Positions 9,580-19,646 of a DNA stretch of 64,000 bases are shown here, piece by piece. Both the position numbers and the translations under genes were made by a program. The stretch covers positions 2,604,001 to 2,668,000 of the forward strand of contig NC_017243.1 in assembly GCF_000223215.1 (NCBI RefSeq). Reading direction: 5' to 3'. The notes below the pieces were generated by a model that was given only the letters and a program-made list of their open reading frames with translations, searched no databases and was not told the origin of the DNA. Every line of letters begins with the position of its first letter. Position 1 is the stretch's first letter. Source of the stretch: Brachyspira intermedia PWS/A. GTDB lineage: Bacteria > Spirochaetota > Brachyspiria > Brachyspirales > Brachyspiraceae.

Positions 9580-12432
9580 ATGAAAAAAATTCTTTCAATA
9601 ATTATAATATCTATTTTTATATCATTATCATCAATGTTATTAGCGCAAAATGCTGCTCCTAATGATGAAAGAAATATTGACAGAGAATTTTATAATGCAG
9701 AAAAACTTTTCTTCCAAAAAAAATATAATTTTGCAAGAGAAGCATTTCTTTTATATTTAAAAAGAAGACCATTATCAACAAATGATATGCTTTATTATTA
9801 TATAGGAGCATGCTATTTCCAAGACAAACAATATGAAAATGCTATAAATTATTATAAATTAGCATTCGATATAAATGATTCATATTCATACTGTAATAAT
9901 ATAGCAAACTCATACTATCAATTAAAAAACTATGAAGATGCTTTACTTTGGTATAATAGATCAATAGAACGTCTTCATTCACCATACACAACTAAATTAA
10001 ATCATGAAGTATTAACTAATTATACAGTTTCACAAAATGTAGTAACAAATACAATATTTATTTTTGATGTTAATAATACTTCTTCTAATGAATCTGCAAC
10101 TAATATAGCAATAGGATCAAATGATTCATTAACAAATACATTTATATCAACAAATATATCTACTGCACCTATAACTACAAATACAGTATCAACAAATTTA
10201 TCATCTGATACTAATGCAATATCTGATGCCATAAATAATCAAAATATTGCAAATGAAAATATAAAAAACACATTGGACAATACATTTACAAAACTTCCAT
10301 TATTCACAAATGTGGTTATAACAAATACATACACAAATAATTATGAATTTACAAATACAACAGTAATATTTGAAGCAAATGCTAATTTTAATTTAGAAGT
10401 AGTAAATCCTTCTGTTTCAGAAACTGCACTTCCTCCAGATAGTGTAACTAATGAAGCGGTAGCAGGAGATTCAAATACTGTTACAATGTCTACTAATTCA
10501 ACAGTTACAGGATCTACTTATGTGATAACTGAAGAAAATCCATTCATAGTAACAAACATAGTTATAATGACTAATGTTATGGATACTAATGGAAATATGG
10601 TAGAGATAAAAACTAATATAGCTTCAGTAGATGCATATAATACTTGGGCTTTATACTATAGTGCTTATCTTAATATGGGACATACTTTCTTAGCACTTGG
10701 AGAAATAACTAATGCCGCTATATCTTATGAAATATTTTTAACCAATGTAGGCGGCGACTATTATCAGAAAGAATCTTTAGAAAGAGTTATATCTCTTATA
10801 AGAAGTAATGATACATCAATAAAATTTATGCCTTTCACTAATAATCATAGGGTAAATACAAATAATGATGGAAGTATAACTACAGAAAATATATTCCCTA
10901 ATTTTGATTATGAAAGAGAAACTATATATCCTAATGGTGTAAGAATAGTTTATGAAAATGGAAAAATAGAAAAAACAAAGATGTATTCCAATAATTATGA
11001 AGTTTCAGATACTATATATCCTTATGGAAAAAGAGAAATAGAAACAGTATTTGAAAACGGAGATAAGAGATTAGAAACATATATGTCAGATAATTCAAAA
11101 TCTATAAATACAAAAAATTCTGCTGGTGATACATTTGAATATACTTTATATCCTGACGGTTCATTTATAAATAGAAAAACTTTAGATAGCAATAAAGCAT
11201 TCGTAGTGGAAAGGTCTGACGGCTCTATTACGACAAATTACAAAGATAATAACGGAGCATTCTTCTACACTAGAAGTTTAGACGGTACAGAGGTTAAAAG
11301 AACTGAAGATAATTTAGGCAATATAACAACTGAAACAAAGAGAGTTGACGGAGCTGTTATAGTAAAAACAGAAAATCCTGACGGAAGCTATGTAGTAGTT
11401 GCAAATTATATAGACGGAAGTATAGGAACTACAACAGTAGATACAAATGGAATAAGCAATTTAAAAATAGTTTATCCAGATGGAAGAGTCGAAGAAAGAA
11501 ATTCTACAGGAGCAGGTGCAGGTACATTCTCATATAATGTTAAATCTGATGACGGAAGTATTATAACAAAAACTTATAACGAAGACGGTTCATTTACAGT
11601 AGTAACTAAAAAGGTAGATGGCACAGTAATAACTGATACAGTTTCTGAAGATACTATAAGCGAAATAAAAATGCCTGACGGTACTACTATAAAAAGAGTA
11701 ATAAGACAGGACGGATCAAGAGAAACTACTACTCTTAACAGAGATTCAACCACAGTAACAGAAGTAGTAGCAGCAGATTCCAGCAGTATAACTACAACTA
11801 TTAAGCCTAACGGATCAAGCATAGTAGTGGTAAAAGATATACAAGGAAACACAGAAACTACAACAACAGAAGCAGACGGAAGCACTTCAACTACAAAAAC
11901 TTACACTGATGGAAGATCTACTGTTAATGAAGTGAGAGCTGATGGAGTTAGTATAGATATAGAAAATGACGGAAGAAATAAAACTACTGTAGCAAGAGAT
12001 GCCGAAGGCTATGTACTAGAAATGAAACAGTACAGAAATGAAGATCCTGAAATAACTTTACTCGATTCTTTAGGAGAGCCTGTAGAAGCAGAGATTGCAA
12101 AAACAGTAATTAGAAGAATGGATTTAAATATAAGAGTTGAGGATATTGATAATCTTAAATTACCTCCGCCTCCTCCTGAACCAGAACCTGTAGAAGATAC
12201 AACTGTAACTGATGATACAACAACTACTGGAGATACTACTACAGACGGTACAACTACTGGAGATACAACAGGAGATACTATTACAGACGGTACAACTACT
12301 GGAGATACAACAGGAGATACTACTACAGATGGTACAACTACTGGAGATACAACAGGAGATACTACTACAGATGGTACAACTACTGAAAATACAACAGGCG
12401 GTACTACTACATCACCTACTACAACAGAATAA
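9580..12432 (+). CDS. Large secreted TPR and YD/MORN-like repeat protein with Thr/Gly/Asp-rich tail
   Basis: 950 aa with a clear signal peptide ending MLLAQ. Residues about 30-130 form TPR repeats (ARE AFLLYLKRRP, YIGACYFQDKQYENAINYY, ANSYYQLKNYEDALLWY). A long Asn/Thr-rich linker follows, then another TPR-like helix pair near 350-400. Residues about 430-850 are degenerate repeats of the form PDGS-x-TTxK resembling MORN/YD strand repeats. A Pro-rich segment (LPPPPPEPEP) leads into a Thr/Gly/Asp tandem repeat tail. It is likely periplasmic or surface exposed. Function unknown; the repeat-rich tail suggests antigenic or structural variability. Confidence 0.8.
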   Translation: MKKILSIIIISIFISLSSMLLAQNAAPNDERNIDREFYNAEKLFFQKKYNFAREAFLLYLKRRPLSTNDMLYYYIGACYFQDKQYENAINYYKLAFDINDSYSYCNNIANSYYQLKNYEDALLWYNRSIERLHSPYTTKLNHEVLTNYTVSQNVVTNTIFIFDVNNTSSNESATNIAIGSNDSLTNTFISTNISTAPITTNTVSTNLSSDTNAISDAINNQNIANENIKNTLDNTFTKLPLFTNVVITNTYTNNYEFTNTTVIFEANANFNLEVVNPSVSETALPPDSVTNEAVAGDSNTVTMSTNSTVTGSTYVITEENPFIVTNIVIMTNVMDTNGNMVEIKTNIASVDAYNTWALYYSAYLNMGHTFLALGEITNAAISYEIFLTNVGGDYYQKESLERVISLIRSNDTSIKFMPFTNNHRVNTNNDGSITTENIFPNFDYERETIYPNGVRIVYENGKIEKTKMYSNNYEVSDTIYPYGKREIETVFENGDKRLETYMSDNSKSINTKNSAGDTFEYTLYPDGSFINRKTLDSNKAFVVERSDGSITTNYKDNNGAFFYTRSLDGTEVKRTEDNLGNITTETKRVDGAVIVKTENPDGSYVVVANYIDGSIGTTTVDTNGISNLKIVYPDGRVEERNSTGAGAGTFSYNVKSDDGSIITKTYNEDGSFTVVTKKVDGTVITDTVSEDTISEIKMPDGTTIKRVIRQDGSRETTTLNRDSTTVTEVVAADSSSITTTIKPNGSSIVVVKDIQGNTETTTTEADGSTSTTKTYTDGRSTVNEVRADGVSIDIENDGRNKTTVARDAEGYVLEMKQYRNEDPEITLLDSLGEPVEAEIAKTVIRRMDLNIRVEDIDNLKLPPPPPEPEPVEDTTVTDDTTTTGDTTTDGTTTGDTTGDTITDGTTTGDTTGDTTTDGTTTGDTTGDTTTDGTTTENTTGGTTTSPTTTE
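12250..12407 (+). repeat. 42-bp in-frame tandem repeat (VNTR) in the 950-aa protein gene
   Basis: Nearly identical 42-bp units begin at 12250, 12292 and 12334, with a diverged fourth at 12376. Each encodes 14 residues of the type TTTGDTTGDTTTDG. Being a multiple of 3, copy number changes keep the frame. Confidence 0.88.
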
Positions 12433-12452
12433 AAATTAATTAATATAAAAAT

Positions 12453-12489
12453 AAAAAAGAGCTATAAAATTATTTATAGCTCTTTTTTT
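12453..12489 (+). terminator. Terminator of the 950-aa protein gene
   Basis: AAAAAAGAGCTATAAA / TTTATAGCTCTTTTTTT hairpin, with A-tract and T-tract on either side so it could work in both directions. Confidence 0.88.
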
Positions 12490-12523
12490 ATACACTGAAA
12501 CGATTTCATTTTTCCAACTACTG

Positions 12524-12943
12524 CACAATCAACTTTTTGCCTCACATGCCACAGACACGCAGAGTGTCGGTAAAAGAACAATAAAAAAATTGACAAACTT
12601 AAATTTAGGTTATTTGTGGGGACTAGCCCCCGCTGTGCGTGCCTTCGGCAACCCCCACTTCTTTTGCGACCGAAGGGAGTCCTTCAGGGCGACCGTAGGA
12701 AGTGCCTGTGGTATTGCCACAGGCGAAGCCCGCCTACGGCGAGAAGCAAAAAGGCTACATTTTGGCTTTAATTTTATGAATTACCTTACATTTAAGATAA
12801 TTTTAGTATGATTTAGTACTAATTTTATACTTGCACTTTCGCGAAGCGTGCCTGCGGCAGCAACTTTGACGCTGTCCGCCTGTGGCGTGCGGCGGGAAAA
12901 AGTTGACTAAAAAAATGACAAACTTAAAAATTTTTAGTATATT
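12524..12943. repeat. Dispersed GC-rich intergenic element, copy 2 (compound)
   Basis: A right-end fragment (12524-12600, containing TTGACA at 12590) is followed directly by a fuller copy. The fuller copy has the CTGTGCGTGCCTTCGG block, a perfect hairpin (GCCTGTGG / CCACAGGC), the CGCGAAGCGTGCCTGCGGCA block, and the right end ATGACA-17 nt-TATATT at 12915-12943. The right-end promoter-like sequence points into the 3' end of fhs, antisense to it. An internal ORF (12590-12811) is not credible. Confidence 0.7.
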
Positions 12944-12952
12944 CTAAATATT

Positions 12953-14614
12953 TTAAAATAAGCCTTTTATCTTGCCATTTTCATCTATATCAATATTGCA
13001 TGCAACAGGTATTTTAGGAAGTCCCGGCATATCTATAATACCGCCAGCCATAGCAATAATGAATCCTGCTCCTGATGCAAGTTTTATTTCATCAATATTT
13101 AATGTATAGCCTTTAGGAGCATTTAGTAAAGCAGGATTATCTGATATTGATTTTTGAGTTTTTGATATACATATAGGAAGATTACCGAATCCCATATTTT
13201 CTATTTTTTTCATCATTTTTAATGCTTTATTAGAAAATTTAACTTCTCCTGCTGAATATATTTCTTTACATATAGTTTCTATTTTTTCTTTTATACTTTT
13301 TTCTAATTCATATAAAGGCTTATAATTTGATTCTTCAGAAGCTGCTTTTAAAACTTTATGAGATAAATCTATTGCACCTTCTCCGCCTTTAGCCCAAACT
13401 TCGCATAATGAAATATCTACTCCTTTACTCTCACAATGTTTTGTTATGCATTCCACTTCTTTATCAGTATCAGAAACAAATTTATTAATAGCAACTACTA
13501 CAGGAACATTATATTTCTGCATATTCTCAATATGTTTATCCAAATTTTCAAAACCTTTAGTTAAAGCTTCCAAATCTTCTTTATTAATATCAGAAGCTCC
13601 GCCATGATGTTTTAATGCTCTTATAGTAGCAACTAATACGATACAATTAGGCTTTAAACCGGCAAGACGGCATTTAATATCAAGAAACTTTTCAGCTCCT
13701 AAATCAGCAGCGAAACCTGCCTCTGTAATAGTATAGTCGGATAATTTCAAAGCCATTTTTGTAGCAAGTATAGAATTACATCCATGAGCAATATTAGCGA
13801 AAGGACCTCCATGAACTATAACAGGAGTATTTTCAAGTGTCTGAACCAAATTAGGTTTTATGGCATCTTTAAGTAATGTACATGCTGCTCCTTCTACTTT
13901 TAAATCTCTCACTCTTAAAGGATTATCATTAATATCATAAGCAAATATAACATTTCCTATTTTCTCTTTTAAATCCATTAATGAATTTGATAAGCAAAGT
14001 ATAGCCATAATTTCAGATGATACAGTTATTTGAAATGATGACTGCCTTACAACGCCATTCTCACTTCCTCCAAGCCCTATAACTATATCTCTTAAAGCTC
14101 TGTCATTCATATCCAAAACTCTTTTAAATACTATTTTATTAACATCTATTTTTAATTCATTTCCCTGTTTAATATGATTATCTATACAAGCGGATATTAA
14201 ATTATGGGCACTGCTTATAGCATGAAAATCTCCATTAAAATGAAGATTAATATCTTCCATAGGTACAATTTGAGAATACCCTCCACCGCATGCACCTCCT
14301 TTTATACCAAATACAGGTCCAAGAGATGGCTCTCTTAAAGCAGCAACAGCATTCTCCCCTATTTTATTTAATCCTTGAGTAAGTCCTATTGTAACAGTAG
14401 ATTTTCCTTCTCCAGCTGGTGTAGGAGTTATTGCAGTTACCAAAACTAATTTTCCATCTTTTTTATCTTTTAATTTATTTAATAATGATAATTCTATCTT
14501 TGCCTTATATTTTCCGTATACCTCATAATCATCATCAGTCAAATTCAATTTTTCTGCTATTTTTTCTATTCTTTCCAATTTGCACTCTTGAGCTATTTCT
14601 ATATCTGTTTTCAT
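12953..14614 (-). CDS. fhs: Formate--tetrahydrofolate ligase
   Basis: ATP-dependent ligation of formate to THF giving 10-formyl-THF, feeding one-carbon metabolism with SHMT (20.5 kb). Visible motifs: [16 protein letters not shown] (nucleotide loop), [22 protein letters not shown] and [15 protein letters not shown]. The ATG at 14614 is chosen because it has a GGAG RBS 7 nt upstream; an in-frame TTG at 14629 would place that RBS inside the gene. That gives 553 aa, normal for the family. Confidence 0.95.
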   Translation of the reverse strand: MKTDIEIAQECKLERIEKIAEKLNLTDDDYEVYGKYKAKIELSLLNKLKDKKDGKLVLVTAITPTPAGEGKSTVTIGLTQGLNKIGENAVAALREPSLGPVFGIKGGACGGGYSQIVPMEDINLHFNGDFHAISSAHNLISACIDNHIKQGNELKIDVNKIVFKRVLDMNDRALRDIVIGLGGSENGVVRQSSFQITVSSEIMAILCLSNSLMDLKEKIGNVIFAYDINDNPLRVRDLKVEGAACTLLKDAIKPNLVQTLENTPVIVHGGPFANIAHGCNSILATKMALKLSDYTITEAGFAADLGAEKFLDIKCRLAGLKPNCIVLVATIRALKHHGGASDINKEDLEALTKGFENLDKHIENMQKYNVPVVVAINKFVSDTDKEVECITKHCESKGVDISLCEVWAKGGEGAIDLSHKVLKAASEESNYKPLYELEKSIKEKIETICKEIYSAGEVKFSNKALKMMKKIENMGFGNLPICISKTQKSISDNPALLNAPKGYTLNIDEIKLASGAGFIIAMAGGIIDMPGLPKIPVACNIDIDENGKIKGLF

Positions 14615-14818
14615 ACATACTCCAATCAAATAATTTTTATATACATTTCAAATATACTATACTTTTAAAATATTTGATAGTATATAAAATTTCATAAAAT
14701 AAAAAAATATTATTGAATTTTGTAGAATTATTATTATAATCTTTAGAACGTTTAAAATATTTGTTACAAATAAAATTTATTTAAGCATTTAATTATTAAT
14801 TTATAAAAAGGATAGTCA

Positions 14819-15781
14819 ATGGATAAAGTAAATATAAGTATTATAGGTGTAGGAAGAATGGGTCAATTCCATTTAAATGTTGTAAGCCAAATAAACCAAA
14901 TAAATTTATCAGGCATATACGATGCTGATGAAAATCATTTAAATGAAATATCTCAAAAACATAATATAAGAAAATTTAACAGTTTAGATGAAGCAATAGA
15001 TAATGCTGATGCTGTTATAATAGCAAGCCCTACAATGTATCATTTTGAAATAGCTAAAAAAGCTGTAGAAAAAGGAAAACATGTATTAGTAGAAAAACCA
15101 ATGACTGAAACTTATGCTCAGGCTTTGGAATTGGAAGAAATCGTTAAACAAAAAAATGTTATACTTCAGGTTGGTCATGTTGAAAGATTTAACGGTGCTG
15201 TTCAAGAACTTCATCATATAATAGAAAAACCTTATTTAATAGAAGCTAGAAGATTAGCTCCTTTTACTCCTCGTATTACTGATGTGGGTGTTGTATTTGA
15301 TATAATGATTCATGATTTAGATATAGTAACTTCTTTAGTGAAAAAACCAATAGTAAGATTTTCAGCAAGTGGAAAAAGAATAAGAACAAATAATGAAGAT
15401 ATTGCAAGTGCATTATTAGAATTTGAAGATTCAACTATAGCAACAATAAGTGCAAGCAGAGTAACTCAAGAAAAAATAAGAACTTTAGCTATTAGTACAG
15501 AAGAAGCATATTTTATATTAGACTATGCTACTCAAGATATAACTATACATAGACAAGCAGCAAGTCAAAGTAATATAAAAACTTCAGTAGGTATTAATTA
15601 TAAACAAGAATCTATAATAGAAAGAGTATTTATACATAGAGATAATCCTCTAAAATTAGAAGATGAACATTTCGCTAATTGCATATTAGGAAAAGATAAA
15701 AGATTCGTATCTATAGAAGATGATGTTAACACAATAAAATTAACTGAAGCCATCTTAAAAGAAATTAAAAAAACTTGGTAA
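14819..15781 (+). CDS. Gfo/Idh/MocA-family NAD(P)-dependent oxidoreductase
   Basis: 320 aa. The N-terminal Rossmann fold has GVGRMGQFHL, then the family EKPMTET motif (catalytic K in VEKP, near residue 97) and RRLAPFTPRITDVGVVFDIMIHDLDI with the conserved DxxxHDLD. Enzymes of this family oxidise or reduce sugars, inositols or related hydroxy compounds; the substrate cannot be read from sequence. It stands alone, divergent from fhs. Confidence 0.88.
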   Translation: MDKVNISIIGVGRMGQFHLNVVSQINQINLSGIYDADENHLNEISQKHNIRKFNSLDEAIDNADAVIIASPTMYHFEIAKKAVEKGKHVLVEKPMTETYAQALELEEIVKQKNVILQVGHVERFNGAVQELHHIIEKPYLIEARRLAPFTPRITDVGVVFDIMIHDLDIVTSLVKKPIVRFSASGKRIRTNNEDIASALLEFEDSTIATISASRVTQEKIRTLAISTEEAYFILDYATQDITIHRQAASQSNIKTSVGINYKQESIIERVFIHRDNPLKLEDEHFANCILGKDKRFVSIEDDVNTIKLTEAILKEIKKTW

Positions 15782-15804
15782 TAATTTTACTGCACATAAC
15801 AAAT

Positions 15805-15852
15805 ATTGCCTAGTAATTATATAAAAAATTAATTATATAATTACTAGGCAAT
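15805..15852. terminator. Bidirectional terminator between convergent genes
   Basis: A long near-perfect stem (ATTGCCTAGTAATTATATAA and its complement) between the convergent 14819 and 15877 genes. Confidence 0.75.
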
Positions 15853-15876
15853 TATAATAATTTAGGAGAAAGCAAT

Positions 15877-16491
15877 TTAAAAATAATATCTTCCGCCAAC
15901 ACTCATTCTTCCAAATCCGGCTTTATTAATTTTTTCAGGATATCCAAGTTCTTTACCTTCAGGAACAAGATGAAGTCCTCCTCCAAACTCCAATACTATT
16001 GCCACATGTTCGCTTACATTAATATTAAAACCGGCTCCTCCCCCAACCTCCCAATAGTATGGAGAAGCAAATAAAAATTTTCCGCTTTTATCAGGATCAA
16101 AAGATAAAAATCCAAAACTAAAAAAAGCAAATCCATATCTTGATATACCTATCTCACCTGTATATTCATCATTATTTCCAAAAGTGAATTTCTGCATAAG
16201 TCCTAGCTGATACATTTGAGGACTGTCATCATATATTTTTGAACCTGTTACAGCAGTATAACTTTTTATTTGAAAATTATTATATTTAATTATCTTAAAA
16301 CCAAATTCTATATTAACAGTTGTCTTGATAGAATCCGCACTGCTGAATAATCCTATAGAAAAAAATCTATTATCCAATACAGACTGAAAACCTTTTTTTT
16401 CATTATCTTCTTTATTTTCCTCTGCATGTACTATAGTAAATAAATTAAAAAATAAAATATTCACCATAAAAATATATCTTAGTATTTTCAT
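15877..16491 (-). CDS. Predicted outer-membrane beta-barrel protein, paralogue of 55264
   Basis: Signal peptide (MKILRYIFMVNILFFNLFTIVHA) then about 180 residues of alternating aromatic/glycine strands ending in GFGRMSVGGRYYF, a C-terminal aromatic typical of barrels. Strongly similar over its whole length to 55264-55869 (for example DNRFFSIGL.SSAD, YWEVGGGAGFNINVS, VLEFGGGLH). Start chosen at 16491, placed 5 nt after GGGAG; upstream TTG and ATG are alternatives. It is last in a - strand cluster, just after the DUF454 gene, the same pairing as in the second copy. Function unknown. Confidence 0.75.
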   Translation of the reverse strand: MKILRYIFMVNILFFNLFTIVHAEENKEDNEKKGFQSVLDNRFFSIGLFSSADSIKTTVNIEFGFKIIKYNNFQIKSYTAVTGSKIYDDSPQMYQLGLMQKFTFGNNDEYTGEIGISRYGFAFFSFGFLSFDPDKSGKFLFASPYYWEVGGGAGFNINVSEHVAIVLEFGGGLHLVPEGKELGYPEKINKAGFGRMSVGGRYYF

Positions 16492-16568
16492 CATATCTCC
16501 CACTATCAAACAAAGGGAAATATCAATAATGCAAAAAATGTTATTATTTATTATTTTGTTACAAATAA

Positions 16569-16967
16569 TTATTTATTGCTTTCTTCTAATTCTGCTGTTT
16601 CCTCACCTTCTTTTATAGTTCTTATTTGAGTAAAGAAATATACATACTTAGCAATAAAAAGTATTACAAGAACAATTCTAGCATGCAAATTATTCACAAA
16701 AATAAATGTAACTATAAGCATAGCACTTACAGGTAAAAGTATAGTGAGTTTAGCTTTTAAAGTCATAGCCCTTGATTTAACAAAACTTTCTAAATATTTT
16801 TTATATAGTTTTGTAGACATAAACCAATCATGAAATCTTTTAGAGCCTTTAGCAAAAAAGAAAGAAGCAAGCAAAAGAAAAGGTGTTGTTGGAAGTATAG
16901 GCACAACTATTCCAACAGCACCTATACCTACAAAAATAAAACCTAAACATATAAATAATATTCTCAT
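16569..16967 (-). CDS. DUF454 (YbaN-like) inner-membrane protein, copy A
   Basis: 132 aa with hydrophobic segments at about 2-22 and 75-110. The family pattern is clear: GFIFVGIGAVGIVVPILPTTPFLLLASFFFAKGSKRFHDWF. DUF454 proteins are small inner-membrane proteins of unknown function, sometimes neighbours of heme or iron genes. Nearly identical in pattern to 54840-55247. It lies 10 bp downstream of the YgbA-like gene and 78 bp upstream of the barrel gene. Confidence 0.88.
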   Translation of the reverse strand: MRILFICLGFIFVGIGAVGIVVPILPTTPFLLLASFFFAKGSKRFHDWFMSTKLYKKYLESFVKSRAMTLKAKLTILLPVSAMLIVTFIFVNNLHARIVLVILFIAKYVYFFTQIRTIKEGEETAELEESNK

Positions 16968-16976
16968 ATAGCACCT

Positions 16977-17408
16977 TCAATACTTTTTAATATTTTTCTT
17001 CATATTGCATACAAACATAACAAAAACATGTTTCAAAGCAATTACAGGACTATAAAAAATCATTCTCTTTCCAGAAAAAATCATTATATTTTTTATTTTC
17101 TCTCTCATCTCTTTTTTATAACAATGAGAAGAGCATGCACTGCAAAATGTTTTTGTAGAAATGAATCTGCATTTTGAAGTTCTTTCGCAAGCATAATTAT
17201 AAACTTCTTCACATTCTTTGCAAATATTTTTACTTCCAAATGTTTTATTATAATTCTTATGATACTCTTTATGATTATGTCTGCAATAAAGTTTAATCAT
17301 ATAGAGCAGCATATTTTTTTCATAATCTATTTTTCTTTTTATTTTTAAACTATTATTTTGTTCATATCTTTCAATAACTTTCATATTAGTAGTTTTCATA
17401 TTGGGCAT
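16977..17408 (-). CDS. YgbA-like 'nitrous oxide-stimulated promoter' family Cys-rich protein
   Basis: Cysteine-rich protein with CRHNH, CKECEEVYNYACERTSKC, CSACSSHCYKKEMREKI and FSGKRMIFYSPVIALKH, matching the YgbA family pattern (paired CxxC and HCY, then GxRM and H at the end). E. coli ygbA is controlled by the NO sensor NsrR and takes part in recovery from nitrosative stress. The cysteines suggest a metal site. The start is uncertain: an in-frame TTG at 17453 also exists, but the family homology begins near KIKRKIDYEKN. Confidence 0.7.
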   Translation of the reverse strand: MPNMKTTNMKVIERYEQNNSLKIKRKIDYEKNMLLYMIKLYCRHNHKEYHKNYNKTFGSKNICKECEEVYNYACERTSKCRFISTKTFCSACSSHCYKKEMREKIKNIMIFSGKRMIFYSPVIALKHVFVMFVCNMKKNIKKY

Positions 17409-17473
17409 CTTATATTCTAAGACACCCAATAAATATATTTTCCCAAAGATCAATAAATCAATAATTTAGCAAA

Positions 17474-18778
17474 TTAAAATTTCCAAGTGATACCAGTACT
17501 TCCATTGAAAGCCAAACCTCCCTGCTTGCTGTCTCCTATACTGTCAATAGTGGTAGCACTTCCTATTTGAGCCTCAAAATACCATTCTAAATTAGGTTTA
17601 GGAGTGATATATAATTCTCCATATACCAAATATCCAACTGAATAAAATAAAGGCGGTATTCTTACAGGCTTGGCACTGCTGGCATAAGCATTGATTCCAC
17701 CTGTAATCATAGAGAATGATAAAGCAGGCTCTAAATATAATGTAATAAACTCACTTTCAGCAGTAAAGCCAACAGGAACAGATACTCCTATAAACTGAGG
17801 TTTTGTAATATAATATTCTGTACCTCCTATTTCTATTGAAGCTCCTTCACCTGTAAACATTATATTATGAGCGGTAAAGTCATAATATGGTGCTGATGGT
17901 ATAGAACCTGTACTTCCCAACTCAAAAGCACCTATAGGATTTGAAGCATCTATATTGTAAAGTCCGAATCCTGCTCCTCCTTCTTTGGAGTCCATTCCTG
18001 GAGGTGTAACTTTATATGAAGTACCTGTAAAGTCAGCTATAGAACCTTGATATAATATTCTTATTTGAGGTTCTATTAATATTGGATCTGTTGCTGCTAT
18101 AAAGTAGCCTCTAACATCTATACCTATTGACTGACCTATAGTATCTTTAATAAATCCATATTTACCATTCTCTCCAACAGTTCCCATACCTGCCAAGTTA
18201 CCGCCTCCTGTTAAATCTCCGCTTCTGCTTTCATTAGCTTTTAATCTATACATTCCATATTTAAGATTAACTCTTATTCTGCTGAATATATTGTTGCCTG
18301 TATAATATTCTATTCTAGTATCTGTTGAAACTGCTATATCTCCCTCATTAACATTTCCGCTTCCTACTCCTATTGTAACAGGGACATTGATTCTCAAGTT
18401 ATCATTCAAAGCAGTTGCTGTTATTATAGGAGTATGTGCCTGCCAGCTTCCTGATACATATTTGAATTGATAACCCAATCCTATACCAAAACTTTCTGTT
18501 TTATATCCAAATCCTGCTATTGCTGCAGGTCTGAATGTATTTATTCCTCCTTTAGTACCGCTGTCTAAATTATCAAGCAATACTCCTGCAGTTTCTCCAG
18601 ATACTCCAACCATAAATCTTAAATTTTCAGTTCCTGCCAATACTCCTAACCTATCAAGCCTTATGGTTAATTGATTTTCATCAACTAAAAAATCATTGAA
18701 ATCTTCTACAACAGTATAGCTAAATGCACTATAAGCAGTTATCAATAAAGCTGCTAAAATAAAATATAAACGTTTCAT
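17474..18778 (-). CDS. Outer-membrane beta-barrel protein (possible variable-surface-protein relative)
   Basis: 434 aa with signal peptide (cleavage after AYSAFS), then DFNDFLVDENQLTIRLDRLGVLAGTENLRFMVGVSG. Long alternating-strand regions and a C-terminal Phe (STGITWKF) indicate a beta-barrel. The N-terminal design and size resemble the roughly 39-kDa Vsp surface proteins known from Brachyspira; this is from memory of the pattern and needs alignment. It sits between the TPR gene and the YgbA-like gene. Confidence 0.6.
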   Translation of the reverse strand: MKRLYFILAALLITAYSAFSYTVVEDFNDFLVDENQLTIRLDRLGVLAGTENLRFMVGVSGETAGVLLDNLDSGTKGGINTFRPAAIAGFGYKTESFGIGLGYQFKYVSGSWQAHTPIITATALNDNLRINVPVTIGVGSGNVNEGDIAVSTDTRIEYYTGNNIFSRIRVNLKYGMYRLKANESRSGDLTGGGNLAGMGTVGENGKYGFIKDTIGQSIGIDVRGYFIAATDPILIEPQIRILYQGSIADFTGTSYKVTPPGMDSKEGGAGFGLYNIDASNPIGAFELGSTGSIPSAPYYDFTAHNIMFTGEGASIEIGGTEYYITKPQFIGVSVPVGFTAESEFITLYLEPALSFSMITGGINAYASSAKPVRIPPLFYSVGYLVYGELYITPKPNLEWYFEAQIGSATTIDSIGDSKQGGLAFNGSTGITWKF

Positions 18779-18873
18779 ATATAATCCTTTATTTTGTTTA
18801 TAATTTTTTTAACAACTTTGTACTTTTATTAATTCAAATATATTTTTATCCTATCACTATTATTAAACTATTT

Positions 18874-19539
18874 TTATAACGGCTTATTTTTTGTATTATT
18901 TCTCTCTATGGCCTCCTCTAATAATTTTCCATTAGGATATATTTTTTTGCTCATTTCAATGTATTTATTATAATTTTCATTGTCTTTTATTTTAAAATAG
19001 TATTGTGATAACCAAACATAAGATAAATATTTCTGATATTTTTCTTTTGAATTATTCAATGCTGAATTAAAATATTCAAAAGCTTTCTTATTGCTTCCGC
19101 CTGCTATAGCCGGAGCATGCATATATCCAATAGCTGTACCTAAAAGAGCGAAAAAATTAGATTCATCTTTCTCTAAAATCTTTTTATATATCTCTTTGCT
19201 TTTAGAACCGAAAGAAATTTTTTCAGAAAGCCCGCTGTAATAAACTATATAGCTCATTAATTCAGATATGCTTATTAAATAATCAATATCTTCTGATTTA
19301 ATATAATCTGCATTATCATTTATAGCTTCTTTCAAATAATTATATTTTTCTTTTTCATTAGTTATGCTCTTTGATGTAATAAGAACATATATATTTTTAT
19401 AAGTCTTAGAAGTATTATTCTCTATTGACTTTATATTATATGAAGAAGAATAATATTCATTATAAAAATTATTTATTTCTTTAGATTCATAAGAATATAT
19501 TATATTTGTTATTATAAATAAAATAATTATGTATTTCAT
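18874..19539 (-). CDS. Secreted TPR-like helical protein, paralogue of 54028 and 39060
   Basis: 221 aa, signal peptide (MKYIIILFIITNIIYSYE), all-helical. The motif FFALLGTAIGYMHAPAIAGGSNKKAFEYFNSAL followed by YLSYVWLSQYYFKIKDNENYNKYIEMSKKIYPNG is shared with 54028-54702 (very close) and 39060-39782 (looser). The repeat spacing resembles TPR proteins such as TatT of treponemal TRAP systems. GAGG RBS 5 nt upstream. A conserved palindromic operator lies just upstream (19556-19592). Role unknown; probably periplasmic. Confidence 0.75.
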   Translation of the reverse strand: MKYIIILFIITNIIYSYESKEINNFYNEYYSSSYNIKSIENNTSKTYKNIYVLITSKSITNEKEKYNYLKEAINDNADYIKSEDIDYLISISELMSYIVYYSGLSEKISFGSKSKEIYKKILEKDESNFFALLGTAIGYMHAPAIAGGSNKKAFEYFNSALNNSKEKYQKYLSYVWLSQYYFKIKDNENYNKYIEMSKKIYPNGKLLEEAIERNNTKNKPL

Positions 19540-19555
19540 CTACGCCTCTATATAA

Positions 19556-19592
19556 GTTAGCATATATATCTAATTTGTTAGTATATTCTAAC
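19556..19592 (-). promoter_or_regulatory. GTTAG-N6-CTAAC operator plus half-site upstream of TPR gene
   Basis: Near-perfect palindrome GTTAGTATATTCTAAC (19577-19592) and half-site GTTAGCATATA (19556-19566). The same arrangement occurs at 20314-20350 upstream of the next gene, implying one shared regulator. Confidence 0.6.
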
Positions 19593-19646
19593 ATTTAAAT
19601 AAAAAAATCAATACCTTAAATTTAGTTTTTATATAAATCATAAATT

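Noticed and set aside
12212..12439. 75-aa repetitive ORF overlapping the VNTR, and possible CRISPR-like repeats
   Set aside because: It is the shifted frame of the 42-bp tandem repeats; the repeats are adjacent without spacers and encode protein, so this is not CRISPR.
12590..12811. 73-aa ORF in dispersed element copy 2
   Set aside because: Its start is within the promoter-like terminus and the translation is low quality (hairpin repeats); not conserved between copies.
14431..14697. Antisense and shadow ORFs over real genes (for example opposite fhs, pot genes and ABC genes)
   Set aside because: They lack ribosome sites and have the composition of out-of-frame readings of conserved genes.
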